From assembly GCA_024529925.1 (NCBI GenBank), contig JAFEUB010000786.1:276501-340500 (forward strand): a stretch of DNA of 64,000 nt. The letters are read 5' to 3'. Position 1 is the stretch's first letter. The number at the start of each line of letters is the position of its first letter. A program made the position numbers and the translations under genes. Below, piece after piece: positions 37,101 to 45,119 of this stretch. Under the pieces are notes generated by a model. The model was not told the DNA's origin. It did not search any database and saw only the letters and a program-made list of their open reading frames with translations. This stretch comes from Ophthalmolycus amberensis. Its lineage: Eukaryota > Chordata > Actinopteri > Perciformes > Zoarcidae.

Positions 37101-39776
37101 TCATGAGAATCGCCAAAGTTGGTATGCTTCATCCGGCAATCCGTCCAATATGGGATATTTCAGTCTGGACCAAAGTGGCGAGCCAATCAACCAACAGATT
37201 TATACATTGAGCCAAGTCACTAGCATGGCGAAAAAAACCTACACTCTTGTTTATGTTTTTTGACCAGGCGCTACAGCGACGCTCGTATTGTTTTCACCTT
37301 GTCAGTCTTTGTGTGAGTGTGTCGTCATGGCAAAATGTGGTGACACTTACTGTAGCAGGAACTACCACAGAAGTGGTTTTAAGTACTTTGCAAGGTGTTT
37401 ATATTTATGTCTGTGGACAGATTTTGTGACCACAATAGCATCACAAGCGTGCAAGATGCAGTCTCAAAACTTCAAAGGTGTGAAGTTGAGATCAGATTCA
37501 AGGGCGTGGTCGAAGATGGGTGTGGTCAGAGCAAGTGCGCCGGAAGTAGGAGGGTAAGAAGTACGGAAGGCGTCATTGGTCACCCCACCTTACGAACCCT
37601 GGCGTATTTGGCGTCTCAGCTGTCGCGATCCCATCACAAGATGGTCTCTAGTTATTACTTTAAAATGTTTAACAATGTTGTCCTCGGTGATTAAAGAAAT
37701 GTTTGCTTGACGCTAGGTGCTGAGGTGACGGAAGGGGAGAGTGTCGTCATTGACGAATCCAAGCTGGATGCCACCAACCTGATGTCCAAGCTGCCGACGC
37801 CTCAGCGGAGCTCTTATGAGGTCTGGTTCCAGGTGACATCTCTGCCTAAGCACGGTGTCATAGTGGTTGGTGAGCGACACCTCACCAAGGAGAAACCCAA
37901 CTTCTCCCAGTTCATCGTGAACAAGTACGGTATCACCTACAAGCACGACAACTCTGAAACAACTCGCGATTCTTTTTCATTCAGTGCATGGCTGAATCTT
38001 AAAGGCAAAACTGCGCAACGCCCTCAGGGTGACATCGATGTCGTTGAGGAGCAATTCAACATCACAATCACGCCTGTGAATGATCAGTCACCTTTGCTAA
38101 AAACCAAAGCACCCAGTCTGAGGGTGGTACAAGGGGATACAGTAGCCCTCGGTCCTGAGAATCTCAAAGTTGAAGACTTAGACAATCCTCCTGAGGACAT
38201 CAAGTTCTCTGTGATTAGCAAGCCAAACAATGGTTACTTAGCTCTTGAAGGAAATTTGGATGAGTCAATAGTGGCCTTCACCCAGGCCCAGATCAATAAC
38301 GGAAGCGTCTATTTCATCCATGATGGAAGCTCTGTCTCGGGGGTGTTCTACTTCAGTGTCACGGATGGCCATCATAAACCGATATATAAACTCTTCAACC
38401 TAGAAGTGACCGAAATCACCATTTCTCTGGTCAACTGCACTGGATTGACACTGGAGCAAGGCAAGACGTCGGTATCACTGACCCAAGACAACCTTGCAGC
38501 TGAGACCAACGGGAAAAACATCACCATTCGCTACCAGATTACAAGGCCTCCCAACTTTGGCAAACTTTTGAAGGACAACCAAGAGGCTACACAGTTCGAA
38601 CAGGAGGATCTACGGGCTGGAAGGCTGTCCTACCACATGATCTCCTTTACCTCGGCAGAGGACAGCTTTGAGTTCACTGCCTTCACTTCAGAGGCAAATG
38701 TGAGCGGCCAAATGTTCAACATAACCGTCAGACCTTTGATCCAATTTGGGAAAGGTTTGAGGATTCCCAATGGGATTGCCTTCAAACTCAACACAAGCTT
38801 CCTTAACGCCTCTGAACTGGCCAATATCAGTGGTAGTAACCCTGTGTTTGAGATGATCTCCCATCCAATGTATGGGAAGGTGGTTCGGACAAAACCTAAA
38901 ATGTCCAGGAAAGCTGTACCACTCGAGACCTTCACCTTTCAGGATCTGATGCAGGAGACGGTAGGCTTGGAGCTGAATGCCAACATGACCGGAGTTCAAG
39001 AGCTAAACGACTCACTGGTGTTTGTACTGAAAGCTCAGAACATCCAACCTGCTAAAGGAGAGTTCCACTTTACAGTCGTGCCATATGATCCAGCGCTTTT
39101 TCCAACCACGAAGAGCCCTGTCCCAACCACACCATCCGTTCCTCAGACACCGATCCAGACTTCCAGAAACGGAAACGCTTCGCCAGTCCTGTCCACAACT
39201 TTCCTCTCCACCCAGCAACCAAGCAAAAACCATCAAAAGTTCAAGGCACACAACCACTGGGGGAACTCCAACAGAACTAGCCTTTTCAGCACGACTCTTG
39301 GCAAACCAACGCGTGGAACAGAGGACTTTCCCTTTAGGAACACACCTGTACGTGTAGAGTCCTACCCTCAAAAAACCTCCAGTCCACTCCTGGTCATCTT
39401 ACCGCTGCTGGCCCTGCTGCTGCTCATAGTCATCTTCGTAGTCCTGGTTGTCTTTCTTCGACACCAGAGACAAAGGAAGCAGAGCACCGCCGCACCAAAG
39501 GAGCCACCCTCCGCTGGTCTTGCAAGCGGTCCGTCCTACCAAGGTCAGCCCCAGAGGAGCACGACCGTTCCCACCGTGACTGTCACTCCGTTGAACCCCA
39601 GCTGCCCAGGCAGCCCTGTTCTTGATCGGTTAATCGTACAGAATCAGGCCTCACCTTACGACACCATTGATTCAAACATGCTCATGAGTAGTTGGAGGAA
39701 CGGTTCCCCTGTGTCATCTTCCCAAATGATTAGGACCGCCACCCCCACTCTGCAGACGAACCAGTACTGGGTATGA
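13521..39776 (+). CDS. cspg4: Chondroitin sulfate proteoglycan 4 (NG2), 10 coding exons
   Basis: Exons: 13521-13608, 17864-18028, 20364-23936, 24576-25049, 25579-25755, 31687-31885, 33460-33591, 36035-36207, 36725-36908, 37717-39776. They sum to 7,225 bases, one more than a whole number of codons, because of a surplus base near 17990; without it the product is 2,407 residues (human protein 2,322). Order: signal peptide (1-29), two laminin-G domains (about 31-202 and 205-391, with paired Cys at 171/202 and 365/391), CSPG repeats (about 435-2200), a Pro/Thr/Ser-rich stalk, one membrane helix (about 2277-2302), a 105-residue cytoplasmic tail starting RHQRQRKQ, and C-terminal QYWV, the PDZ-binding end shared with the mammalian protein. 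The product is a cell-surface proteoglycan of pericytes and glial and mesenchymal precursors that binds collagen VI, growth factors and integrins. ATG 13521 (aagATGg) is preferred over 13482 (weak context) and gives a normal-length signal peptide. Confidence 0.95.
13609..16731 (+). other. cspg4 intron 1, first part
   Basis: No coding exon could be fitted here. A short GT run lies near 14340. The stretch 14713-15207 is open for 164 codons but has no recognisable domain and low-complexity ends, so it is treated as chance. Confidence 0.6.
16732..16982. repeat. Two-phase tandem array: 13-mer x11 then 12-mer x9
   Basis: Eleven copies of GAGCTGCGCTTCA (16732-16874) run without a break into nine copies of GAGCGCCCTTCA (16875-16982). 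The 12-mer differs from the 13-mer by one deleted base and one G-to-C change. The units appear identical within each block. The array lies in cspg4 intron 1, about 0.9 kb before exon 2. The 130-codon open frame over it is produced by the repeat. Confidence 0.95.
16983..17863 (+). other. cspg4 intron 1, last part with GT microsatellite
   Basis: It holds a (GT)n run at about 17541-17562 followed by a short (CA)n near 17572-17582, which can pair with it, and a C-run at 17829-17839 in the polypyrimidine tract before exon 2. Confidence 0.6.
17864..18028 (+). CDS. cspg4: cspg4 exon 2, start of laminin-G 1, contains a frame break
   Basis: The acceptor is 'tttctccag' and the donor 'ctgcag|gtgggt'. 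The first frame reads ASFYGDGFVQLK to LLFLATGQT. From 17991 the family-like continuation YFLLELHAGRLQ is found one base later ('ACCGAACTAC' where 'ACCGACTAC' would keep frame). Exon 3 joins in phase 0 only if this surplus base is discounted. Either an assembly error or a real frameshift allele. Confidence 0.9.
18029..20363 (+). other. cspg4 intron 2
   Basis: Short CA runs occur near 18160 and AT-rich low complexity at 18480-18840. An interspersed repeat is annotated separately at 19640-20185. No exon was found. Confidence 0.6.
19640..20185. repeat. Interspersed repeat copy in cspg4 intron 2
   Basis: It contains 'gctaacatgctgatgttta', then 'atccatccagtagttgt' (about 19848) and again 'aatcatccaatagttctt' (about 20123), each after a 'tgaatgtct' phrase. 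The internal near-repeat of roughly 280 bases and its relatives at 37040, 44850, 47295 and 56885 in this window show a high-copy family. Its class is unknown to me. Confidence 0.55.
20364..23936 (+). CDS. cspg4: cspg4 exon 3, rest of laminin-G domains and about half of the CSPG repeats
   Basis: A single open exon of 3,573 bases (1,191 codons), acceptor 'ttccctcag', donor 'ctagag|gtgagt'. It finishes laminin-G 1 (FRGCMDEVVF...SLGC), encodes all of laminin-G 2 (GSFKGCLKNIEVNG...SVGC), a Pro/Thr-rich linker, and CSPG repeats beginning near NFVQLKSLVVQEGG. Recurrent signatures include YIHDDSETTQDKF, VNDQKPVRVIDK and FSQSDFKAGLIAYRHNDS. Confidence 0.95.
23937..24575 (+). other. cspg4 intron 3
   Basis: 639 AT-rich bases. 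No element was recognised. Confidence 0.7.
24576..25049 (+). CDS. cspg4: cspg4 exon 4, CSPG repeats
   Basis: 474 bases, phase 0 at both ends ('ctgcag' acceptor, 'aggcag|gtgaga' donor). It encodes residues 1276-1433, including the repeat cores FTVKVAPSHGF and LQVSNFTLNEGASKALT. GC content is clearly higher than in exon 3. Confidence 0.93.
25050..25578 (+). other. cspg4 intron 4
   Basis: 529 bases. No element was recognised. Confidence 0.7.
25579..25755 (+). CDS. cspg4: cspg4 exon 5, CSPG repeat
   Basis: 177 bases, phase 0, 'ttaatcag' acceptor and 'ctcagg|gtgagt' donor. It encodes VEHELIYYVHDGSETSADCF, the human counterpart being the VEEQLIRYVHDGSE segment, and ends in a conserved VNDEPP. Confidence 0.93.
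25756..29156 (+). other. cspg4 intron 5, first part
   Basis: Contains a degenerate TATACCCA-type run at 27030-27080, an 18-C run at 27626-27643 and a CA run at about 28003-28019. No coding exon is needed here: exons 5 and 6 join in phase 0. Confidence 0.6.
29157..30265. repeat. 56-bp tandem array, interrupted by an inserted element
   Basis: The unit starts TGTAGCTTAGCTTGCTACAT and repeats with exact 56-base spacing at 29157, 29213, 29269, 29325 and 29381. A sixth unit is broken after 'tgtaactt' by the insertion 29445-30137. The array resumes at 30142 for about two more units. Units alternate 'tatcgtcag' and 'tatcttcag', suggesting a 112-base higher-order step. Confidence 0.9.
29445..30137 (-). 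mobile_element. Non-LTR retrotransposon copy, internally deleted, minus strand
   Basis: It is inserted in the 56-bp array with a 12-base target duplication TTAATGTAACTT at 29433-29444 and 30138-30149. The minus strand encodes the C-terminal tail of a LINE reverse-transcriptase polyprotein (29719-29450: RRWRWIGHVLRK, WTPEGKRKRGRPRNTWRRT), then a stop and a short ATGATG-type tail. A related but frame-shifted part precedes it (about 29970-29720, with KLEVFHIKHKTRI). The far end (about 29950-30137) is GC-rich and non-coding like a LINE 5' region, so the copy seems to join 5' and 3' ends with the middle missing. The clade was not determined. Confidence 0.8.
30266..30959 (+). other. cspg4 intron 5, between arrays
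   Basis: Non-coding. It includes a moderately GC-rich stretch (30600-30750) without a recognisable feature. Confidence 0.5.
30960..31253. repeat. (GA)n array with interspersed GATGTGAAATA units
   Basis: Runs of GAGA of varying length (6 to about 40 bases) are separated by about ten copies of 'gatgtgaaatagagag'. Two long open frames on the minus strand here (rich in Ser/Leu and HISL) are products of the repeat. Confidence 0.92.
31254..31686 (+). other. cspg4 intron 5, end
   Basis: Non-coding up to the acceptor 'tgtccag' at 31686. Confidence 0.6.
31687..31885 (+). CDS. cspg4: cspg4 exon 6, CSPG repeat
   Basis: 199 bases, entered in phase 0, left in phase 1 at 'cagag|gtaaga'. It encodes VWVSSMTEIRPEDLRAQDLD to FTQEHVDHGQLLFVHRG, the typical start and end of one CSPG repeat. 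It is GC-rich like exons 4 and 5. Confidence 0.92.
31886..33459 (+). other. cspg4 intron 6
   Basis: It contains a foldback element copy (annotated at 32325-32650). Otherwise no element or exon was recognised. Confidence 0.6.
32325..32650. mobile_element. Foldback (long-TIR) element, copy 1
   Basis: The left arm reads 'tagtgctatttatcaatcta' then 'ttttggtgtgagttg'. The right arm ends 'cactacaggtgggag' and 'gtgaactgtccctttaa', the reverse complement of the left arm in the other copies. It shares 'gcactctgcttgtggtgctc' with copies at 34458 and 60302. The left end is worn; the right end abuts TTAA. Confidence 0.7.
33460..33591 (+). CDS. cspg4: cspg4 exon 7, CSPG repeat
   Basis: 132 bases, phase 1 at both ends, 'atttccag' acceptor and 'tttccag|gtaatt' donor. 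It encodes AMSGGFNFQANDGVNFTPRQ, matching the human GGFRFRLSDGEH segment, and the start of the next repeat. Confidence 0.92.
34458..34952. mobile_element. Foldback (long-TIR) element, copy 2, complete and with an insertion
   Basis: It starts TTAAAGGGACGGTTCACTCC and ends CTGT-CCCTTTAA. Arms of about 110-120 bases are inverted: 'ttttggtgtgagctgcctag' pairs with 'aactcacaccaaaacaa' near 34765-34785. TTAA at both ends suggests a TTAA target site, as used by piggyBac-type elements. The right arm is split by a 90-base tRNA-like fragment (34849-34938). No transposase is present. Confidence 0.75.
34849..34938 (-). mobile_element. tRNA-derived SINE-like fragment inserted in the foldback element
   Basis: Read on the minus strand, it shows an A-box-like 'gtggctcaggtagag' followed about 30 bases later by a B-box-like 'ggcggttccatccccg', the internal promoter layout of tRNA-derived SINEs. 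It is flanked by AACTGT on both sides (34843-34848, 34939-34944), a probable target duplication. Too diverged to be a working tRNA gene. Confidence 0.55.
36035..36207 (+). CDS. cspg4: cspg4 exon 8, CSPG repeat
   Basis: 173 bases, entered in phase 1, left in phase 0 at 'gacatg|gtgagt'. It encodes GSSTPITNEGLQAVTNDFSN and VIRHPKLGRLVTRQPDN, the 'HP-LG-L' core seen throughout the repeats. Confidence 0.92.
36208..36724 (+). other. cspg4 intron 8
   Basis: 517 bases. No element was recognised. Confidence 0.7.
36725..36908 (+). CDS. cspg4: cspg4 exon 9, CSPG repeat
   Basis: 184 bases, entered in phase 0, left in phase 1 at 'aacacag|gtatga'. It encodes VDRKEVVYIQTPIESVGWEA to FKIDISYENTGPEHN. Confidence 0.92.
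36909..37716 (+). other. cspg4 intron 9 with an interspersed repeat
   Basis: At about 37040-37180 lies a copy of the repeat family of intron 2 ('ctcatggtggcgcgagaggt', 'gatatttcagtctggacc'). The remainder is non-coding. Confidence 0.55.
37717..39776 (+). CDS. cspg4: cspg4 exon 10, last CSPG repeats, membrane helix, cytoplasmic tail
   Basis: 2,060 bases from acceptor 'gacgctag' to the TGA at 39774-39776. It encodes the last CSPG repeats (LDATNLMSKLPTPQRSSYE matches human LDASNLLASVPSPQRSEHD), a Pro/Thr/Ser stalk near 39085-39370, the helix LLVILPLLALLLLIVIF (about 39382-39459), stop-transfer RHQRQRKQ, and the C-terminal QYWV, a PDZ ligand in mammalian NG2. Confidence 0.95.
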
Positions 39777-41500
39777 TCTTCCACAAACCATTATGTGTTG
39801 GAGAATGCTGTTACAGGTTCTGATAACGACCTAAGTATAATGTGGTTGTACTTAAATGAGGCTGCAACGAACCAGCTTAAAGCTGCATTAATCAATATTT
39901 GGAATTAATACTGAAGCAAATTACGTTGTCATGTGTAATGTTTCACTTGACGTGACTGACTTATTATCACCCGGCTCTGAAGCTCTATGGAGATTATTGT
40001 TGTCTCATTTAGCTCATTGTTTTGGTTTTCACCGCACATTACTGCATAACGGCAAACATTTAGTGAACTAAAGACATTTCTTGTCAAGAGTTGGAGAGGG
40101 CTAAACCAGAAACAGCTCCAACGGGATGGTAATGTTGCTCTGTGTCTGCTGGATCAATAACGAGGCAACTGTTTGCTTAAAACTTTATAAAGGCCGTGAT
40201 ACTGTATGTCAGCTTGCTCTTATGTTCTTCTGCTACCTGTTTGTTAATAATTGACTGATGCAGCTTTAAGGATGGTCAAAGCAGAAAACCACCACAGTAC
40301 GTTATTCAGCATCTGCACAAACACTGGTATACAGCCACTGCTGTGTATTGAGTTTGGTGGGACAGATTTAGTTCCCTTGAGCATTTACAAAGCAGTCATC
40401 GTCGTGGTAAAACCTTCACCTGTGTTTGGTGCCTAACGTACGTTTCATCACTCACACTTGTTATCTGGTCCTCATGTACGTCGAAGTCCCTTCCATTATG
40501 GGTTAAGACCGTCGGAGGGGAGGGTGATGCTAACAACAGCTTCAAACTGTGAATTACTAAGACTGACACTGGCACAAAGATGTACAGTCTGAGCATTTCA
40601 ATTGATTGTGCAGATTTTATACTGTTGTTCTGTATTATGTATATTATAGTACATTCACTTTTTGTAACTCAGGTATTTTGTTAACGGTCAGTTACTCCAT
40701 GTTACCTTTAAACGAGGGTTGCATGTATCGTCCATAAGTGAGGTCTTTGTTTAACATAGCGGCATTGAATATTATCCCAGCATGGCTGTATATTGAAACA
40801 GGACTTTGAGAAGGCTGCTTTTGTACTACCATAAAAACAGTTATTTATAGGCCTGATCAAGTCACACCGATTAAAATAATAGCACTGTTTTTTCTTCTGT
40901 TTTTTTTATTATTTTACTATGCACAGTATTTATATATTTTCAAGAAGAGCGTACAGAAAACAATCAAGGCACTGATCTAAAAAAATGACCCAAATCGACT
41001 CCGTATTCTACCCAGCTTCCCCTCAGTGATTCAAATTCCAGTAGCAGGTGTTAATGTTTTCCATTCACAGGTTCCTCTTACAGTCGAACAGATCTGATTG
41101 GTCCACATACCTTTAAGAAGATTAAGCAACTAACCCTAAAACATACAATCACGAGGAGTGTATTTGATAAATACTGACGGGTCTTTCGTAGACAAAATGA
41201 AAAGAAACTGATAATTTCTTTGACTGAGATGAGTGCTGTGGTATTTACATGACTTGTTTCTACTGTAGGCCTCGGTGGGTTGACACTGTAATGATGCATC
41301 TACTGTAAATGAAAGCTACCGCTCTGGCAAGTTATGGGAGACGAGAAAATGCGGTCACACAAAACCACTAATAATGTTACGGAATCATTTTGTGCTGAAG
41401 AAAAAAATGTCTATCAAGTGTATTCCAGTGTCTCATCTTAATGATGTAACCTACTATGTAACAGAAGAGTCATATTTATTTATACCGTATTTTTAATAAA
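39777..41500 (+). other. cspg4: cspg4 3' UTR
   Basis: About 1.7 kb of AT-rich non-coding sequence from the stop codon to the poly(A) signal. No second gene or clear repeat was recognised. Confidence 0.65.
41495..41500 (+). terminator. cspg4: cspg4 polyadenylation signal
   Basis: A canonical AATAAA is followed about 40 bases later by a long GT run (41540-41575), the expected U/GU-rich downstream element. It is the first canonical signal after the stop codon that I found. Confidence 0.65.
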
Positions 41501-41539
41501 CCACTTTAAAACATTTGCAAGGAATCACTTTCTGCTATC

Positions 41540-41570
<31 letters not shown>

Positions 41571-42558
41571 CGCGTGCGTGGGTGGGATTCATTATTGCCC
41601 CTTATTTTCTTTGCTTCGATGAGTTTCTGGCAGTTTTCCCCATCACTGTAATTTAAACTGTACTTTCAGCCTGCTGCCCTCCTCTTAATAGTACTTCACT
41701 CACTGCAACAAAGGATGCTCTGTGCCAGAGGACCAATTAGAAAAAGATTAATTATCATCATCACTTCTCCTATAGTCTCCTGCAATTACTGTAATCGTGG
41801 TTTCCTCACAACAATAAACACTCAAATCAACAGGACGTGATCGGCACTGAGGTGTTGTATGTTTTCCAAATGTCCGCTAAGAACCCGAGTGGATAACCAG
41901 AAGTTAAAACATGTAATGTGATTTGGGAAAAGCACAAAGCATCCTTTTTCTGCAGCTGAAGCTTCGCTGCTGTGAGTCAGTCCCCCGTGATTGATGGTAT
42001 CGCACCAACTTAGTTTTTCCCAATGGCAAACGCACAGAATGCCGGGGGACATTAAGGAAGTCTGTCTCGTGTGCTGTGCACAGGTTTTAATTTAAGATTA
42101 CAGCCGGCGCTCAAATGCAAATTGTTTCAGCAAAAAGATGCACCGAGCTCGGGATTCGCACACAATCGGCGCCGGTGTGCTAAACGGTCTTGTTGACAGT
42201 AAATGAGCTAATGGGAACCGTGAGCCACGGCATCACATGCGAGGTGCAAACTTGGCACAATGATGTCGGGGGGCCACAGAGTTCACCAGGAGGAACTTCA
42301 CTGAGATACTGCTGTTAACCACAATATTGTCAGTTATTTAAGGGGAAATTTCAGCACAACTCGGGACAAATGTCGGAAAGTTGTTGATGAGCGTGCAGTC
42401 TGACACACTTTGTGCAGAAAGAGATTAACGGGAACCAGCAAAATATAAAAAAGTGCATTTCTCACATGAGCATACAATGGTCGAACTTCTTTACCAATCC
42501 CATCTCCACCAGCTACAAACAAGATGTCAAGTCTCATTTTGTGGTGTTGGTCTTAGTG
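41501..42558. other. Intergenic, nothing recognised beyond a GT microsatellite
   Basis: (GT)n at about 41540-41580. Otherwise non-coding with no recognised element. Confidence 0.5.
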
Positions 42559-43115
42559 TTTTTCCTATTTTGTTGCATTACAACCTGGAATTAAAATAGA
42601 TTTTTTTATTGGCTTGCTAAACGATAAAAAAACTGAAAAGTGGTGCGTGCGAGATCTGGTGCTTCAGATATCTTAAGAAGTGTCGCATGATCTAAAGGAG
42701 CACCATTAAATCCATTATTACATCCATATAACAAAATGGAAACCAAGCTGCCAAAAGAGGACCCAATACTGCAGACAAGAGAGACAAAGATAACCCCGAA
42801 GGAGCTGGAGGAGACTGGAGTATCTGTCCAGAGCACCAATTTAAACTGTACTCTCCACAGGCTTTAGGCTTTATGGAAGAGGGGCCAGAATAAAAATAGT
42901 CTCCCGTATGCCTTTTGGCAAACTCCAAATGTGTTTTCTTATTTTTGTTTTCAATGAATGTCTTTTCTTTCCGGTCTATTTCACTTCACCAATTGTAACT
43001 ATTTTGTGTAGAACAATTGCATGAAATCCAAATGAAAATCCATTTTAATTCCTGGTTGTAATGCAACTAAATAGGAAAAAACACCACGGGAGGTGAATAC
43101 TTTTACATGGCTCTG
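42559..43115 (+). mobile_element. Degenerate Tc1/mariner-type element
   Basis: A near-perfect inverted repeat of about 42 bases is present: left 'tttttcctattttgttgcat' at 42559 and right, reverse-complemented, 'tttttcctatttagttgcat' near 43077. Between them are worn phrases of a Tc1-type transposase gene ('ggctttatggaagaggggcc' and 'tctcccgtatgccttttggc'). The right end continues to 'ggaggtgaatacttttac' and 'ctctg'; the left outer end is lost. Internal deletion leaves under 560 bases, so no protein can be made. Confidence 0.7.
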
Positions 43116-44849
43116 TACAAAGAATTTTACTCCAGTTGTAGCCCGCCAGCTTTACTTTATACTTCGGCTATATAATCAATCAATGAATTATGATGTATTA
43201 TTGTTGCCTAAGATAATACTTTATTGAAGGATATAGTAAAACATATGCCACACTTTTACCAGCCGCTACACTAAAGTAATGTTCAAATTCATGCATCAAG
43301 GATTATAAATCAATAATATCATTTCTTCTACATAATGAGTACCGGTCCTTTCAACTTTGATACATTACGTATATTTGGGTGCTAATTCTTTTGTATTTTT
43401 TATTAAAAATTTGAAATTCATATTTCTATGCTGTGGTATTACTACTTTTACTTAAGTAAAATATAGAGTAGTTCTTCCACCGCACAATCACAATTTCTCA
43501 GAACATTTTGAGACAGTCGGCCTATGTGAAGGAGGTGTTAAGGAGCAGACAGGGAGAGGGATTCTGTGAGGCAGGATTTAGAAGATCACCCACTCCCTCC
43601 CTAAACACACAAACACAAATAAACACACAAACACAAATACAAAGACAGACAGACGGTCTTTGTACTCCCCTGTACTTCTCCAGTCTGAATCCAAAACTGA
43701 GCTCCAACCTCAATCACAAACTGTCAAACCAGCATTGTTTTTCATTTTGTGGCCAAAACCAACTTTGTTTGGGTTCTTTCATCATCACAAGCGTAGAGGT
43801 GAAGTCATGCACGACTGTTACACATGGTGTGTTGGGCCGGTTTGTGTTTAGGAATCCCGATGCTCTGAAAAATTATCCAGAGACTACAACAAGCCAGCTC
43901 ACTCTCTATTTACCGCCTGGAATCATTTGCAGAGATGCATGGTTTGTTTTAGTCATGTCACATTCACAGTCTTTTGTCTTGTGGAGCACAACAGGCCGTG
44001 AAAGAAAAAGAGGTGGGCACAGCGCGGAGGGAAAAGTGAACTAGTTTAGATGCAAATGCATCATTTAATGGCCACGTTTTCACTATAATATTACATGGTG
44101 ACTAGAGTTCTACATTTAAGAGGCAATGAGACTACTCCAGCCCATTTTCACAAAGCATCAACTAACAACGCTTTGTCGCGCTGCTCGGCAACTGATACGG
44201 ATGCACAAGGCACCCTTAGCGCCTGTATGAGACACACCAGGCTTTCAGGTAACTACGATGTAAACCCATCAGTGAAAATGAGTATGAAGACCGAAGAAAC
44301 CTACATATGGGTCAAACAAACACGGGACTTTCAACCAGGAGACCGGTGTTCGTGTATCAAAGTGTAGTTGAGTTGTTTTGAAGTTGTTGATGTTTGTGAA
44401 GTGTTTTCCGTACTTATGTCACGTTGTTTACGTTTTATTTAGTTTACTTATTTTAAGTCCAACCATGATCCTAAACCTAACTAAGTGGTTTTGTTTCCTA
44501 AACCGAAGCAAATGTTTCTGTTTGAATTCACAACGGGACCTTGTGTTTGCTGCTACTGTGTGCTAGGCTAGCCAGTGCGTAAGAAAGTGAAGCCAAGGGG
44601 TCTGACAAAGCGGCCTATCGATCAAAATGTCACGATTTTAATACCACTGTTTCACCTCAAACAGCCTGAGTGACACAAGTGATCAAGGTTGATGTAATCC
44701 AGTAGACTGAATGATGGCGTTTATGAGACCTTTTCTTTTGATGTGGACAGTTTTGAGTAGAGTAGAGTAAAACATTAAGAGGCTTTGCATTCACAGTTTC
44801 TCTTTTATTTGTTGACCCATTCAACAACCAGAGTTTGCGGCCATGCCCA
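43116..44849. other. Intergenic, no gene recognised
   Basis: A short array of 'acacaaacacaaata' units lies at 43605-43640. The 178-codon open frame at 43508-44044 shows no domain or compositional support and is regarded as chance. Confidence 0.5.
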
Positions 44850-45065
44850 CGGCTCTGTGAGGCTGTACTAAGGCGCGGGGGGGCATAAATACTAACGTCA
44901 GTATGCTAACATGCTCACGATGTCAACACTGACATCATCATGTGTGTGATGATCATACAGTTAATCGTGTTCACCACCTTAGTTTACCATGTTAGCGGGC
45001 TAACATTCTCTGATTAGCACAAACCACAAAGTGCAGCTGAGGCTGTCGGGAATGTCTTTAGACAA
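44850..45065. repeat. Interspersed repeat copy related to cspg4 intron 2
   Basis: Shared phrases include 'tatgctaacatgctcacgat', 'gtgttcaccaccttagttta' and 'cacaaagtgcagctgaggct'. The right side is cut near the start of the L2-like LINE. Confidence 0.5.
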
Positions 45066-45119
45066 GCAGTCAGTGCCTCCACACCAACCACAGGATATGT
45101 GTTGTCCCCTTCTCTCCAT

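Noticed and set aside
43508..44044. 178-codon open frame between cspg4 and the L2-type LINE
   Set aside because: Starts in an ACACAAA repeat, shows no domain and no splice or poly(A) support.
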